Shown here: one piece after another, positions 1-8,581 of the stretch
How positions within the stretch are numbered: position 1 is the first letter of the stretch
How the letters are laid out: every line of letters begins with the position of its first letter
Origin: Scopulibacillus daqui
GTDB lineage: Bacteria > Bacillota > Bacilli > Bacillales > Sporolactobacillaceae
Direction of reading: 5' to 3'
Assembly (NCBI RefSeq): GCF_016908855.1
Contig: NZ_JAFBER010000021.1
Span: forward strand, 1 to 49,093
Length of the DNA stretch: 49,093 nt
The notes under the pieces: generated by a model
Told to the model about the DNA's origin: nothing
What the model saw: only the letters and a program-made list of their open reading frames with translations
The model's database searches: none
Made by a program: the position numbers and the translations under genes

Positions 1-121
1 TTAATCGTTATGATCCTTAGCTGTTTTTGAAAGTTGCCCTTTCAATCACGCTTGGCTTTTGTTTAGTTTTCAAAGAACAATCGTTATTTTTAAGTTGTTG
101 CTGTTTGACAGCGACCTTCTC
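1..121 (-). other. Leader of a downstream rRNA operon
   Basis: Untranslated leader of an rRNA operon transcribed leftwards; the 16S gene should begin just outside the window. On the minus strand, a TGTTCTTTG boxA-like antitermination sequence (71-79) is followed by the GAAAACTAAACAA stretch typical of Bacillus rrn leaders, then a small hairpin (arms 27-33 and 39-45). No protein gene is present; the plus-strand open frame over this region is spurious. The identification rests on recognising the leader sequence and on the promoters upstream. Confidence 0.8.
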
Positions 122-150
122 ATTATATCAAACTGATAACATCTTGTCAA
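122..150 (-). promoter_or_regulatory. rrn promoter, proximal (sigma-A)
   Basis: Read on the minus strand, this is TTGACA, a 17-base spacer and TATAAT, both hexamers perfect. It is the closest of three tandem promoters to the rRNA leader and so probably the main growth-phase start. An A/T-rich tract upstream of the -35 could act as an UP element. Confidence 0.85.
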
Positions 151-198
151 CAACTTTTTTCTGTATCTTTTTCGCTTCATTTCAAAGCGACAATGTTA

Positions 199-227
199 AT
201 TGTAACAACTTGTTCACAAAAAGTCAA
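199..227 (-). promoter_or_regulatory. rrn promoter, middle (sigma-A)
   Basis: Minus strand TTGACT, 17-base spacer, TACAAT. It lies 77 bases upstream of the proximal rrn promoter and has the same AAGTTG-like lead-in to its -35 box, suggesting the promoters arose by duplication. Confidence 0.75.
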
Positions 228-274
228 CAACTTTTTTCGTTTTTTCAAAAGCTGCTTCAGAAATGACAAGTTAT

Positions 275-303
275 ATATTATCACCTGCCTGTTATTTAGT
301 CAA
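275..303 (-). promoter_or_regulatory. rrn promoter, distal (sigma-A)
   Basis: Minus strand TTGACT, 17-base spacer, TAATAT, starting only 13 bases beyond the lysS terminator. It is the third and outermost promoter of the rRNA operon. The -10 box is less perfect than that of the proximal promoter. Confidence 0.65.
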
Positions 304-315
304 CAGCTTTTTTAA

Positions 316-345
316 GTTAAAAAAAGAGCAGCATAAGCTGCTCTT
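316..345 (-). terminator. lysS intrinsic terminator
   Basis: On the minus strand a perfect 9-bp stem (arms 324-332 and 337-345, AAGAGCAGC with its complement) and a 4-base loop are followed by a run of T. It begins 3 bases past the lysS stop and separates lysS from the rRNA promoters. Confidence 0.9.
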
Positions 346-348
346 AAA

Positions 349-1851
<1,503 letters not shown>

Positions 1852-1920
1852 TTATCTCGGTCATATGTACGGACCTATTATTTAAAATGGACAATGCCTT
1901 TAGATTTCTAAAGCAATATG

Positions 1921-1952
1921 ATTAAAAGACTGCCAGTACGCACCGGCAGCCT
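1921..1952 (-). terminator. Terminator between dusB and lysS
   Basis: Minus-strand hairpin AGGCTGCC/GGCAGTCT (8 pairs, one G-T; arms 1927-1934 and 1945-1952) followed by TTTTAAT. It closes the long pabA-fol-dusB run, so lysS is probably reached by partial read-through or from a weak promoter in 1852-1920. Confidence 0.7.
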
Positions 1953-2019
1953 TGTATCTAGGTCGAATTATAGTTAAGCAGACAGTTAATGTCAACCTAA
2001 AGCGATTATATGATTTTAT

Positions 2020-3006
2020 TTAAGACGCTTGTTCAACTGTTAATTTTTCAACAAAATCATATAAAATTTCTTTAAGCTCATCCGCTTTCTCACAAACATT
2101 GACCTTTTTGCGCACATTGTTGCTTCCGCGTATCCCTTTTAAATACCACGCTGCATGCTTCCGCATTTCTTTTACCGCTATATCCTCGCCTTTTAATTTG
2201 ACTAATCGGTCGAGATGTAAGCAGCAAACATCGATTTTTTCTTTCGGATCCGGATCAGGCAGAAGGACGCCGGATTCTAAGTACTGAACTGTACGATACA
2301 GCATCCAAGGATTTCCCAACGCTCCTCTTCCTATCATAACACCGTCAACACCTGTTGTATCAAGCATGCGCTTGGCGTCTTCAGGCGTTACGACATCACC
2401 GTTGCCTATAACAGGAATGCTAACCGATTGTTTAACTTCCTTTATAATATCCCAGTCAGCTTGGCCTTCGTACATTTGAACCCTTGTACGGCCGTGAATA
2501 GCAACCGCTTGGCCGCCTGCTTTTTCAACGGCTTGGGCATTTTTCACCGCATAAATATGGTCATCATCCCAGCCTTTTCTCATCTTCACTGTAACGGGCT
2601 TTTCAACATTTTCTACAACAGCTGAAACCATTTCATAAATTTTATCCGGGTTCAGAAGCCATCTGGCACCAGCGTCACACTTTGTGATTTTCGGTACAGG
2701 GCAGCCCATATTGATATCTATGATGTCTGCGTTCGTATATTTATCTACATATTTCGCTGCTTCTACAAGCGTTTCTTTAGACCCGCCGAAAATTTGCAGG
2801 CTTAAGGGCTTTTCCCTTTCGTCAACATAAAGCATTTCCAGAGATTTTTTATTTTGATTGATAATCCCGCGGTCAGCAACCATTTCGGCACATACAAGTC
2901 CGGCTCCAAATTCTTTGGCAATTAAGCGAAAGGCTGGATTGCACACGCCGGCCATCGGTGCTAAAACCACTTGATTCTTCAATTCAATCGGCCCGATTTT
3001 TAACAT
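2020..3006 (-). CDS. dusB: tRNA-dihydrouridine synthase B
   Basis: FMN- and NADPH-dependent reduction of uridines in the tRNA D-loop. The 328-residue TIM barrel shows the family signatures in order: LAPMAGV (about 15-21), DINMGCP with the catalytic Cys at about 102, MRKGW, HGRTR, and the C-terminal FMN phosphate-binding IGNGD and MIGRGALGNPW. It begins 12 bases after yazB and is cotranscribed with the folate genes, as in other Bacilli. The function follows from family membership; which uridine positions it modifies cannot be read from the sequence. Confidence 0.95.
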   Translation of the reverse strand: MLKIGPIELKNQVVLAPMAGVCNPAFRLIAKEFGAGLVCAEMVADRGIINQNKKSLEMLYVDEREKPLSLQIFGGSKETLVEAAKYVDKYTNADIIDINMGCPVPKITKCDAGARWLLNPDKIYEMVSAVVENVEKPVTVKMRKGWDDDHIYAVKNAQAVEKAGGQAVAIHGRTRVQMYEGQADWDIIKEVKQSVSIPVIGNGDVVTPEDAKRMLDTTGVDGVMIGRGALGNPWMLYRTVQYLESGVLLPDPDPKEKIDVCCLHLDRLVKLKGEDIAVKEMRKHAAWYLKGIRGSNNVRKKVNVCEKADELKEILYDFVEKLTVEQAS

Positions 3007-3018
3007 GTTATCATCCCT

Positions 3019-3228
3019 TTAATTCTTTATTTCCATTAATTCATCAATAGATACACCGAGAGTATCAGAAATTTTTTTGACTAAATGATCTTCAGGCAAA
3101 CGGTTGCCCCTTTCAATTTCACCTAAGACAGAGAGCGAGACATTTACTTCTTTTGCCAAATCTGCTTGGGTATAACCCTTTAGCTTTCGAAAAGCCCGAA
3201 TTCTCCTTCCCCATTGTTCGGCCTCCAT
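3019..3228 (-). CDS. yazB: Small XRE-type helix-turn-helix protein (YazB-like)
   Basis: A 69-residue protein that is essentially one Cro/C1-type helix-turn-helix: RIRAFRKLKGYTQADLAKEV followed by the recognition helix region and NRLPEDHLVKKISDTLGV. It should bind DNA, but its target is unknown. Its first 49 bases lie inside the 3' end of folK in another frame, so the two are translationally tied. A GGAGTG ribosome site precedes the ATG. Position and size match B. subtilis yazB, which is uncharacterised as far as I know. Confidence 0.9.
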   Translation of the reverse strand: MEAEQWGRRIRAFRKLKGYTQADLAKEVNVSLSVLGEIERGNRLPEDHLVKKISDTLGVSIDELMEIKN

Positions 3229-3719
3229 ATGCGCACTCCTTCTTCACTTTTCAGTTTCTTATATAAGTTTTCGATGGATTCATTAATGTGGGGGACGATT
3301 AATTCTGCATTAATCTCTTTTAAAGGGGTTAATACAAATAGTCGTTTTGAAAGTTCAGGATGCGGCACTTTTAGATTTTCCTTCTCAATATTTTCTTTAT
3401 TATACAATAAAATGTCAAGGTCAATCGTCCGGGGTCCCCAGTGTACATCTCTTTTTCTTCCAAGTGAGCATTCAATCGCTTGACAGACTTTTAGCAATGA
3501 TTCGGGGGATAGACTGGTATGGACTTCAGCCGCCAAATTCAAAAATTCCCTCTGTTCAACAGGTCCATACGGTTCTGTTTCGTAAATTGAAGAACAGCAA
3601 GCGATGCTGATATTAGGATGATGATTTAATTTCTTTAATGCCTGGAATAAATAGCTGTCTCGATCCCCCATATTTGAACCTAGACCAATATATGCAACTG
3701 ACTCTTCTTCCATCATCAT
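3180..3719 (-). CDS. folK: 2-amino-4-hydroxy-6-hydroxymethyldihydropteridine pyrophosphokinase
   Basis: HPPK transfers pyrophosphate from ATP to hydroxymethyldihydropterin, the step before FolP. It shows the family's AYIGLGSNMGD start, a FLNLAAEV segment and the signature RxxxxWGPRTIDLDIL with the metal-binding Asp pair. At 179 residues it is slightly longer than typical because a C-terminal tail (about the last 16 residues) overlaps yazB. The stop of folB and the start here share bases (TAATG). Three consecutive ATGs are possible; the first is chosen because AAGGAG sits 6 bases upstream of it. Confidence 0.96.
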   Translation of the reverse strand: MMMEEESVAYIGLGSNMGDRDSYLFQALKKLNHHPNISIACCSSIYETEPYGPVEQREFLNLAAEVHTSLSPESLLKVCQAIECSLGRKRDVHWGPRTIDLDILLYNKENIEKENLKVPHPELSKRLFVLTPLKEINAELIVPHINESIENLYKKLKSEEGVRIWRPNNGEGEFGLFES

Positions 3720-4078
3720 TACCGGCTCCTTGTTAATTCAATAGCTACAGAATCATAATATCCCGGTATAGGCGGATCCGGTTTAGTTACTTTGATATGG
3801 CACTTTTGAATGTTCGGGAAAGTGGAAAGCAATGCTTCGGAAATATCTTCTGCAACACTTTCGACTAACTTTTTAGGCGGACCCTCAACAATCTTTTTCG
3901 TGATTTCATAAATATCCTGGTAATTGACCGTTTTATTGAGATCATCATTTTTTCCGGCATTTTTTAAATTCAGCTCTAAGATAACATCGACAAAAAAACG
4001 CTGACCCAGCTTATTTTCTTCGCTGAAAACGCCATGATAACCATAAAAAGCCATTTTATTAACATAAATCTTATCCAA
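3719..4078 (-). CDS. folB: Dihydroneopterin aldolase
   Basis: Converts dihydroneopterin to hydroxymethyldihydropterin in folate synthesis. The conserved start DKIYVNKMAFYGYHGVF, the active-site Glu of FSEENKLGQRF and the C-terminal VTKPDPPIPG segment are visible. I place the start at a TTG inside the end of folP, since GGAAGGTG lies 6 bases upstream and this start matches the MDK start of relatives (119 residues). A GTG at 4087 would add three residues but has no room for a ribosome site. The start overlaps the folP stop by 8 bases. Confidence 0.94.
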   Translation of the reverse strand: MDKIYVNKMAFYGYHGVFSEENKLGQRFFVDVILELNLKNAGKNDDLNKTVNYQDIYEITKKIVEGPPKKLVESVAEDISEALLSTFPNIQKCHIKVTKPDPPIPGYYDSVAIELTRSR

Positions 4079-4922
4079 TCGGTTCACCTTCCGAAAGCAT
4101 GATATCCATCATTTTAGCCATTTGTGCGATTGATTTAACATCATGAACCCTAACCATTTGACAGCCTTTAGTAATCGCTAAGCATACTGTAGCCCCTGTA
4201 CCTTCCATTCGATCATTGACGGTTGTCCCCAGCGCTTTGCCAATAAACCTTTTTCTCGAAGTTCCCAGAAGCAGCGGATAACCTAGACTATGGAATGCCT
4301 CAAGGTTATTCATCACTTTTAAATTATCGTTGTACGTCTTAGCAAAACCGACGCCAGGGTCAATAATAATTTTATCATCAGCCAAACCGGCATTTTTAAC
4401 CAAATTTATACTTTCTAACAGATCATTTTTCATATCTGTTAAAAGGTCTTGGTAATCTAAGTTATCTCTGTTATGCATGAGAATGATCGGAGCATTATAG
4501 CTCGCCGCAATAGAAGCCATGTTCGGATCTTTCTTCGCGCCCCAAACATCGTTAATGATATCGGCTCCGGCTTCTAAAGCTTGCTTTGCTGCTTCAGCTT
4601 TATACGTGTCTACGGAAATTGGAATATCAGACACTTTCCGTATCGCTTTAATCACCGGTATAATTCTTTCTAATTCAATATCAAGAGGGATGAAATCACT
4701 GCCCGGACGCGTGGATTCTCCCCCTATATCTATAATATCAGCCCCGTCGCGAATCATCTCCAGAGCATGCGACACAGCTACATCAATTCGATTATAACAA
4801 CCGCCGTCAGAAAAAGAATCCGGCGTAACATTTAAAATGCCCATGATGATTGTTTTCTTGCTGAAATCAAGTGTATGATTGCGAATAATCATTTGATGGT
4901 TATGCTGCTTTATTGCTAACAT
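4071..4922 (-). CDS. folP: Dihydropteroate synthase
   Basis: Joins hydroxymethyldihydropterin pyrophosphate to p-aminobenzoate; target of sulfonamides. Signatures: MGILNVTPDSFSDGG, IDIGGESTRPG, PISVDTYK, IINDVWG, DPGVGFAKT, SRKRFIG and VRVHDV, in the order expected for the TIM barrel. Length is 283 residues from the ATG at 4922, which follows GGCGGTG by 6 bases; a GTG at 4931 is an alternative with a poorer site. pabC, which precedes this gene in B. subtilis, is missing, leaving a short AT-rich gap after pabA. Confidence 0.96.
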   Translation of the reverse strand: MLAIKQHNHQMIIRNHTLDFSKKTIIMGILNVTPDSFSDGGCYNRIDVAVSHALEMIRDGADIIDIGGESTRPGSDFIPLDIELERIIPVIKAIRKVSDIPISVDTYKAEAAKQALEAGADIINDVWGAKKDPNMASIAASYNAPIILMHNRDNLDYQDLLTDMKNDLLESINLVKNAGLADDKIIIDPGVGFAKTYNDNLKVMNNLEAFHSLGYPLLLGTSRKRFIGKALGTTVNDRMEGTGATVCLAITKGCQMVRVHDVKSIAQMAKMMDIMLSEGEPIG

Positions 4923-5004
4923 GACTTTCACCGCCTGGCAGGATTTCTTATATATTTCTTTTAAAATGTTTTAATGTTACATGTGAAACAAATTAATGTT
5001 TGTT

Positions 5005-5589
5005 TTAAACATGTACTTTGCCAGCATAGTGCTGTAAAAATTGCTGCAGAACTCTCATGCCATTCTTTGTCATAATTGACTCAGGATGAAATTGAACCCC
5101 TTCTATCGGCAATGTTTTATGACGGATACCCATGATATCTCCTTCAGATGTCCAAGCGCTAACCTCAAACACTTCCGGCAATGAAGCTTTATCAACAATT
5201 AACGAATGATATCTCATCACTTCAAAGTCGGCGTCCAGATGTTTAAAAATGGTCTTTCCATCATGTGTGATGACTGATGTTTTTCCATGCATAAGTTTCT
5301 TGGCTCGGATAATCTGTCCGCCAAAAGCTTGGGCGATAGCTTGATGGCCAAGGCAAACACCAAGTATAGGAACGCTTCCGGCAAATTGACGAATGACTTC
5401 AAGACTTACCCCAGCCTCATTAGGCGTACACGGACCAGGCGATATGACAATATAATCCGGGCTCAATTCATTTATTTCTTGAACACTTATTTGATCATTC
5501 CGATATACCCTGATATCCTGCATCAAATGACCAAAGTATTGGACAAGGTTATAAGTGAATGAATCATAATTATCAATCATTAAAATCAT
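5005..5589 (-). CDS. pabA: Glutamine amidotransferase subunit for p-aminobenzoate/anthranilate synthase
   Basis: Class I glutamine amidotransferase that releases ammonia from glutamine for a PabB- or TrpE-type partner. The start [17 protein letters not shown], the oxyanion region [11 protein letters not shown], the nucleophile Cys79 in GVCLGHQ and the His168/Glu170 pair in FHPES are all present. The start at 5589 follows a GAGGAGGAG ribosome site and gives 194 residues, the usual length; the longer open frame upstream (EEEE-rich) is a translation of GAG repeats. In B. subtilis it sits between pabB and pabC; here both are absent, so its synthase partner must be elsewhere. The repeats suggest TRAP control (separate entry). 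Confidence 0.95.
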   Translation of the reverse strand: MILMIDNYDSFTYNLVQYFGHLMQDIRVYRNDQISVQEINELSPDYIVISPGPCTPNEAGVSLEVIRQFAGSVPILGVCLGHQAIAQAFGGQIIRAKKLMHGKTSVITHDGKTIFKHLDADFEVMRYHSLIVDKASLPEVFEVSAWTSEGDIMGIRHKTLPIEGVQFHPESIMTKNGMRVLQQFLQHYAGKVHV

Positions 5590-5595
5590 CAGCTT

Positions 5596-5639
5596 CTCCT
5601 CCTCAGCTCTGCTCTCCTCTTCTTCACTCAACTGCCCTA
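5596..5639 (-). promoter_or_regulatory. Putative TRAP (tryptophan-sensing protein) RNA binding site over the pabA ribosome site
   Basis: On the minus strand nine NAG triplets run up to the pabA start: UAG, CAG, GAG, AAG, GAG, GAG, GAG, GAG, GAG. The first eight recur every 5 bases with exactly 2-base spacers and the last follows after 3 bases. The final repeats form the ribosome binding site. TRAP of B. subtilis binds rows of G/UAG triplets with 2-3 base spacers and is known to block translation of trpG (pabA) through a nine-repeat site there. Repression by tryptophan is inferred; mtrB (TRAP) is not in this window. Confidence 0.75.
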
Positions 5640-5729
5640 TTCCCAAAACAAATGACATATTATGACTTTACATATAAGCCTAAACCGGATCATGAAAACC
5701 GTCAATATCTTATACCAAACTTTTAGTAT

Positions 5730-5768
5730 AAAAAATCAGGCTGTCGCAAAACGATCGACAACCTGACT
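5730..5768 (-). terminator. cysK intrinsic terminator
   Basis: Minus strand 11-pair stem (TCAGGTTGTCG with its partner, one G-T pair; arms 5756-5766 and 5736-5746) followed by six T. It separates cysK from the pabA-fol operon, which must therefore have its own promoter within 5640-5735; I saw no clear one. Confidence 0.88.
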
Positions 5769-5803
5769 TCTAAAACCTTCAACTTCAATTGTCTCATTAC
5801 TGC

Positions 5804-6724
5804 TTATTCATCAAATTGATAAAGCGGCGTACTTAAATATCTTTCTCCATTACTCGGAAGTACAACAAGAACTTTCTTTCCTTTGCCAAGCTGCTTAGCG
5901 ACTTGAATGCCGGCATATATCGCAGCGCCTGAGGAAATGCCTCCAAGAACGCCCTCTTTTTTCGCAGCCAAACGTGCATACTCAAAGGCCTGCTCAGTTG
6001 TTACAGTAATCACTTGGTCGTAAATTTGTGTATCTAAAGTATCCGGTATGAAGCCCGCGCCTAATCCTTGAAGTTTGTGCGGCCCAGGTTCACTTCCAGA
6101 CAAAATAGCAGAATCAGCCGGTTCAACAGCGTATAGTTTTATATCTGAATAGTTTTCTTTTAAAACTTTTCCTGCTCCAGAAATCGTTCCCCCTGTGCCG
6201 ATACCGGCAACAAAGGCATCCAGCTGATCGCCCATTTGTTCAACAATTTCCCTGCCTGTCGTCAGACGATGAACTTCCGGATTCGCCTTGTTTTTAAACT
6301 GCTGCGGCATAAAATATCCTTTTGCTTCTACTAACTCTTCGGCTTTTGCGATGGCCCCTTTCATGCCGCTTGGGCCAGGAGTAAGAATCAATTCGGCGCC
6401 ATAGGCCCGCAGTAAATTCCGCCTTTCCATACTCATCGTTTCAGGCATAACAAGAATGGCGCGGTAGCCCTTTGCTGCGCACACCATTGCAAGGCCGATG
6501 CCGGTGTTTCCGCTGGTAGGCTCAATAATTGTATCTCCAGGCTTAATCTTTCCTTCTTTTTCAGCTGCCTCAATCATCGCTTTAGCAATACGGTCTTTGA
6601 CGCTGCTTCCAGGGTTCATGTACTCAAGCTTTGCATATAAATCCGCTTCATTTTCACCTGTTAATCTGCCGAGTTTGACAATAGGTGTTTGACCGATTAA
6701 GTCTATAATCGAATTCGCAATCAT
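5804..6724 (-). CDS. cysK: Cysteine synthase (O-acetylserine thiol-lyase)
   Basis: PLP enzyme that makes cysteine from O-acetylserine and sulfide. The 306 residues contain the PLP lysine (Lys43 in NPGSSVKDR), the substrate loop [10 protein letters not shown] and the PLP phosphate loop [12 protein letters not shown], then GGISSGAA near the C-terminus, all typical of CysK. The ATG has GAGGGGAA upstream, and a sigma-A-like promoter and a terminator flank the gene, so it looks monocistronic. The yacD gene found next to it in B. subtilis is absent. In B. subtilis CysK also acts through CymR; nothing here shows that directly. Confidence 0.96.
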   Translation of the reverse strand: MIANSIIDLIGQTPIVKLGRLTGENEADLYAKLEYMNPGSSVKDRIAKAMIEAAEKEGKIKPGDTIIEPTSGNTGIGLAMVCAAKGYRAILVMPETMSMERRNLLRAYGAELILTPGPSGMKGAIAKAEELVEAKGYFMPQQFKNKANPEVHRLTTGREIVEQMGDQLDAFVAGIGTGGTISGAGKVLKENYSDIKLYAVEPADSAILSGSEPGPHKLQGLGAGFIPDTLDTQIYDQVITVTTEQAFEYARLAAKKEGVLGGISSGAAIYAGIQVAKQLGKGKKVLVVLPSNGERYLSTPLYQFDE

Positions 6725-6781
6725 ATCGTTTCCCCTCTCGCATAAGAAATCCGAGTAATTGAGTTTGTTTTGTTGGAATTA

Positions 6782-6810
6782 TCTTAACAAACCTTTTCAC
6801 AGGGTGTCAA
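6782..6810 (-). promoter_or_regulatory. cysK promoter (sigma-A-like)
   Basis: Minus strand TTGACA, 17-base spacer, TTAAGA (perfect -35, weak -10), about 60 bases upstream of the cysK start and just past the hslO stop. Confidence 0.55.
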
Positions 6811-6820
6811 CGAAAATTTA

Positions 6821-7696
6821 CTAAATTGCCCGATAAATTTCCTGCAAATCATCTTCCGAGAAACGATAGGTCTCCCGGCAAAAATGACAAGAAGCTTCAG
6901 CACCGTGATCCTCTTCGATCATTGCCTTGATTTCTTCCTTGCCCAGGCCGATTAATGCATTTGCAATTTTTTCTTTGGAACATTGGCATTTGAATTTGAC
7001 CGGCATCTTATCAATAACCTTATAATGCCCTTCGCCAAATAAAGTGTCGAGAAGATCTTCGGGCGTTTGACCGCTTTCGATCAATTTGGAAATCGGCGGA
7101 ATTTCAGTCAGCCGTTGTTCAATTTTATCAATCAAAGTGTCGCTTGCTCCCGGCAGAACTTGAATCAAAAAACCTCCTGAAGCTTTAATGCTGTTATCAG
7201 GATTAACCAAAACACCAACACCTACAGCAGACGGAACTTGTTCCGAACGAGCAAAATAGTAAGTAAAATCATCGCCGATTTCGCCTGAAACGATCGGTAC
7301 TCTGCCGGTAAAGTTTTCTTTCAAACCTAAATCCTTAACAACACTTAAAAAGCCGTTAGTCCCTACTGCCCTGGCTACATCGAGCTTTCCTTGCTTATTC
7401 AGCTCAAAATGGACCTGGGGATGGCTCACATAACCTCTTGTTTCTCCTTTTGCATTAGCATCCACAATGATGGCACCTATAGGACCTCCGCCTTCAATCG
7501 TGACAGTTATTTTCTCTTCGCCTTTAAGCTGTGCGCCCATCATCGTTGCTGCTGTCATAGACCTGCCAAGAGCGGCAGACGCCGTCGGCCATGTCTGATG
7601 GCGCCGCTGCGCTTCATTCACCATATCTGTCGTTAGAATAGTCATAGCCCTTATTTGCCCGTCGTAGGCAAGTGCTTTTATCAAGTAATCAGACAA
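6821..7696 (-). CDS. hslO: Redox-regulated chaperone Hsp33
   Basis: Holdase chaperone activated by oxidative unfolding. The C-terminal zinc switch is intact: Cys237-x-Cys239 and Cys270-x-x-Cys273, with 30 residues between the pairs. The N-terminal domain is typical ([29 protein letters not shown]). The protein has 291 residues, normal for the family. The start codon is TTG, 9 bases after GGAGG, giving [10 protein letters not shown] as in relatives. The gene follows coaX closely, the same pairing as B. subtilis coaX-yacC. Confidence 0.96.
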   Translation of the reverse strand: MSDYLIKALAYDGQIRAMTILTTDMVNEAQRRHQTWPTASAALGRSMTAATMMGAQLKGEEKITVTIEGGGPIGAIIVDANAKGETRGYVSHPQVHFELNKQGKLDVARAVGTNGFLSVVKDLGLKENFTGRVPIVSGEIGDDFTYYFARSEQVPSAVGVGVLVNPDNSIKASGGFLIQVLPGASDTLIDKIEQRLTEIPPISKLIESGQTPEDLLDTLFGEGHYKVIDKMPVKFKCQCSKEKIANALIGLGKEEIKAMIEEDHGAEASCHFCRETYRFSEDDLQEIYRAI

Positions 7697-7723
7697 TGCG
7701 TTTGTCCTCCTTCCGGCTTTGAA

Positions 7724-8491
7724 CTAAACTTTATTTCTTGTATAAATTAGATACAAACCTTTTAATGTTAGGAACGGATCAATATGATCGATCATATTTG
7801 TTTCTTTGCCAATTAATGAAGAGAGTCCGCCTGTTGCAATGACAATAGGCTCTTTCTTTGCTTGCTGCTTCATTCTTGTAACAATACCTTCGACTTGTCC
7901 GACATATCCATAGAGAATACCTGATTGCATGGCATTAACGGTGTTCCTGCCAACAATGTGCGGCGGTTTCATAATTTCTATTCTTGGCAGCTTTGAGGCT
8001 TGATTATAAAGCGCCTCGGTTGAAATATTGACACCGGGAGCAATCGCACCGCCGATATAATTGTTTTCTTCATCAATGTAGCAATAGGTTGTCGCGGTGC
8101 CAAAATCAATGATAATCATCGGAGCTTGATAATAGTGTATGCCCGCAACAGCATTTACAATACGGTCAGCTCCAACTTCTCTCGGGTTGTCATATTTTAA
8201 ATTCAAACCCGTTTTAATGCCCGGCCCGACAACAATAGGCTTTTGCTTAAAATATTTTTCGCACATACGCTCTAAAGAAAACATAATCGAAGGGACCACT
8301 GATGATATAATAATGCCTTTAATTTGTTCAAATTTTAAATGAACATCCAAAAAAAGGTCCTTAATAATCATCGCAAATTCATCTTCTGTTTTATCGCGGT
8401 TTGTCGCTATCCGCCAATGATGAACCAGTTCATCGCCTTCATAAACGCCTAATACAATATTCGTGTTACCAACATCGCATACAAATATCAT
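7724..8491 (-). CDS. coaX: Type III pantothenate kinase
   Basis: ATP-dependent phosphorylation of pantothenate, the first step of CoA synthesis. It shows the ASKHA-type motifs [26 protein letters not shown] and DFGTATT, and the GGAIAPG segment. I chose the ATG at 8491: the preceding GGTGATC is a strong complement of the 16S anti-SD, and relatives start MxxxDVGNTN. An ATG four codons upstream has no ribosome site. It lies downstream of the ftsH terminator, so it probably has its own promoter. Confidence 0.95.
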   Translation of the reverse strand: MIFVCDVGNTNIVLGVYEGDELVHHWRIATNRDKTEDEFAMIIKDLFLDVHLKFEQIKGIIISSVVPSIMFSLERMCEKYFKQKPIVVGPGIKTGLNLKYDNPREVGADRIVNAVAGIHYYQAPMIIIDFGTATTYCYIDEENNYIGGAIAPGVNISTEALYNQASKLPRIEIMKPPHIVGRNTVNAMQSGILYGYVGQVEGIVTRMKQQAKKEPIVIATGGLSSLIGKETNMIDHIDPFLTLKGLYLIYTRNKV

Positions 8492-8537
8492 TTTGATCAC
8501 CATACTAATTATTGTTTAAAACGCTTATATCTTACCA

Positions 8538-8572
8538 TAAAAAATGGATGCCTCCTAATTTTGAGGCATCCA
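8538..8572 (-). terminator. ftsH intrinsic terminator
   Basis: Minus-strand hairpin TGGATGCCTC/GAGGCATCCA (arms 8563-8572 and 8545-8554, 10 bp) followed by six T, nine bases past the ftsH stop. Confidence 0.9.
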
Positions 8573-8581
8573 TACGTTTGT

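Noticed and set aside
27-266. 79-residue plus-strand open frame at the left edge
   Set aside because: It covers the rRNA leader and promoters on the other strand; low-complexity Phe/Ser/Leu translation.
5590-5658. N-terminal extension of pabA rich in Glu
   Set aside because: It is the translation of GAG repeats that form the ribosome site and TRAP-like element; relatives start at MILMIDNYD.
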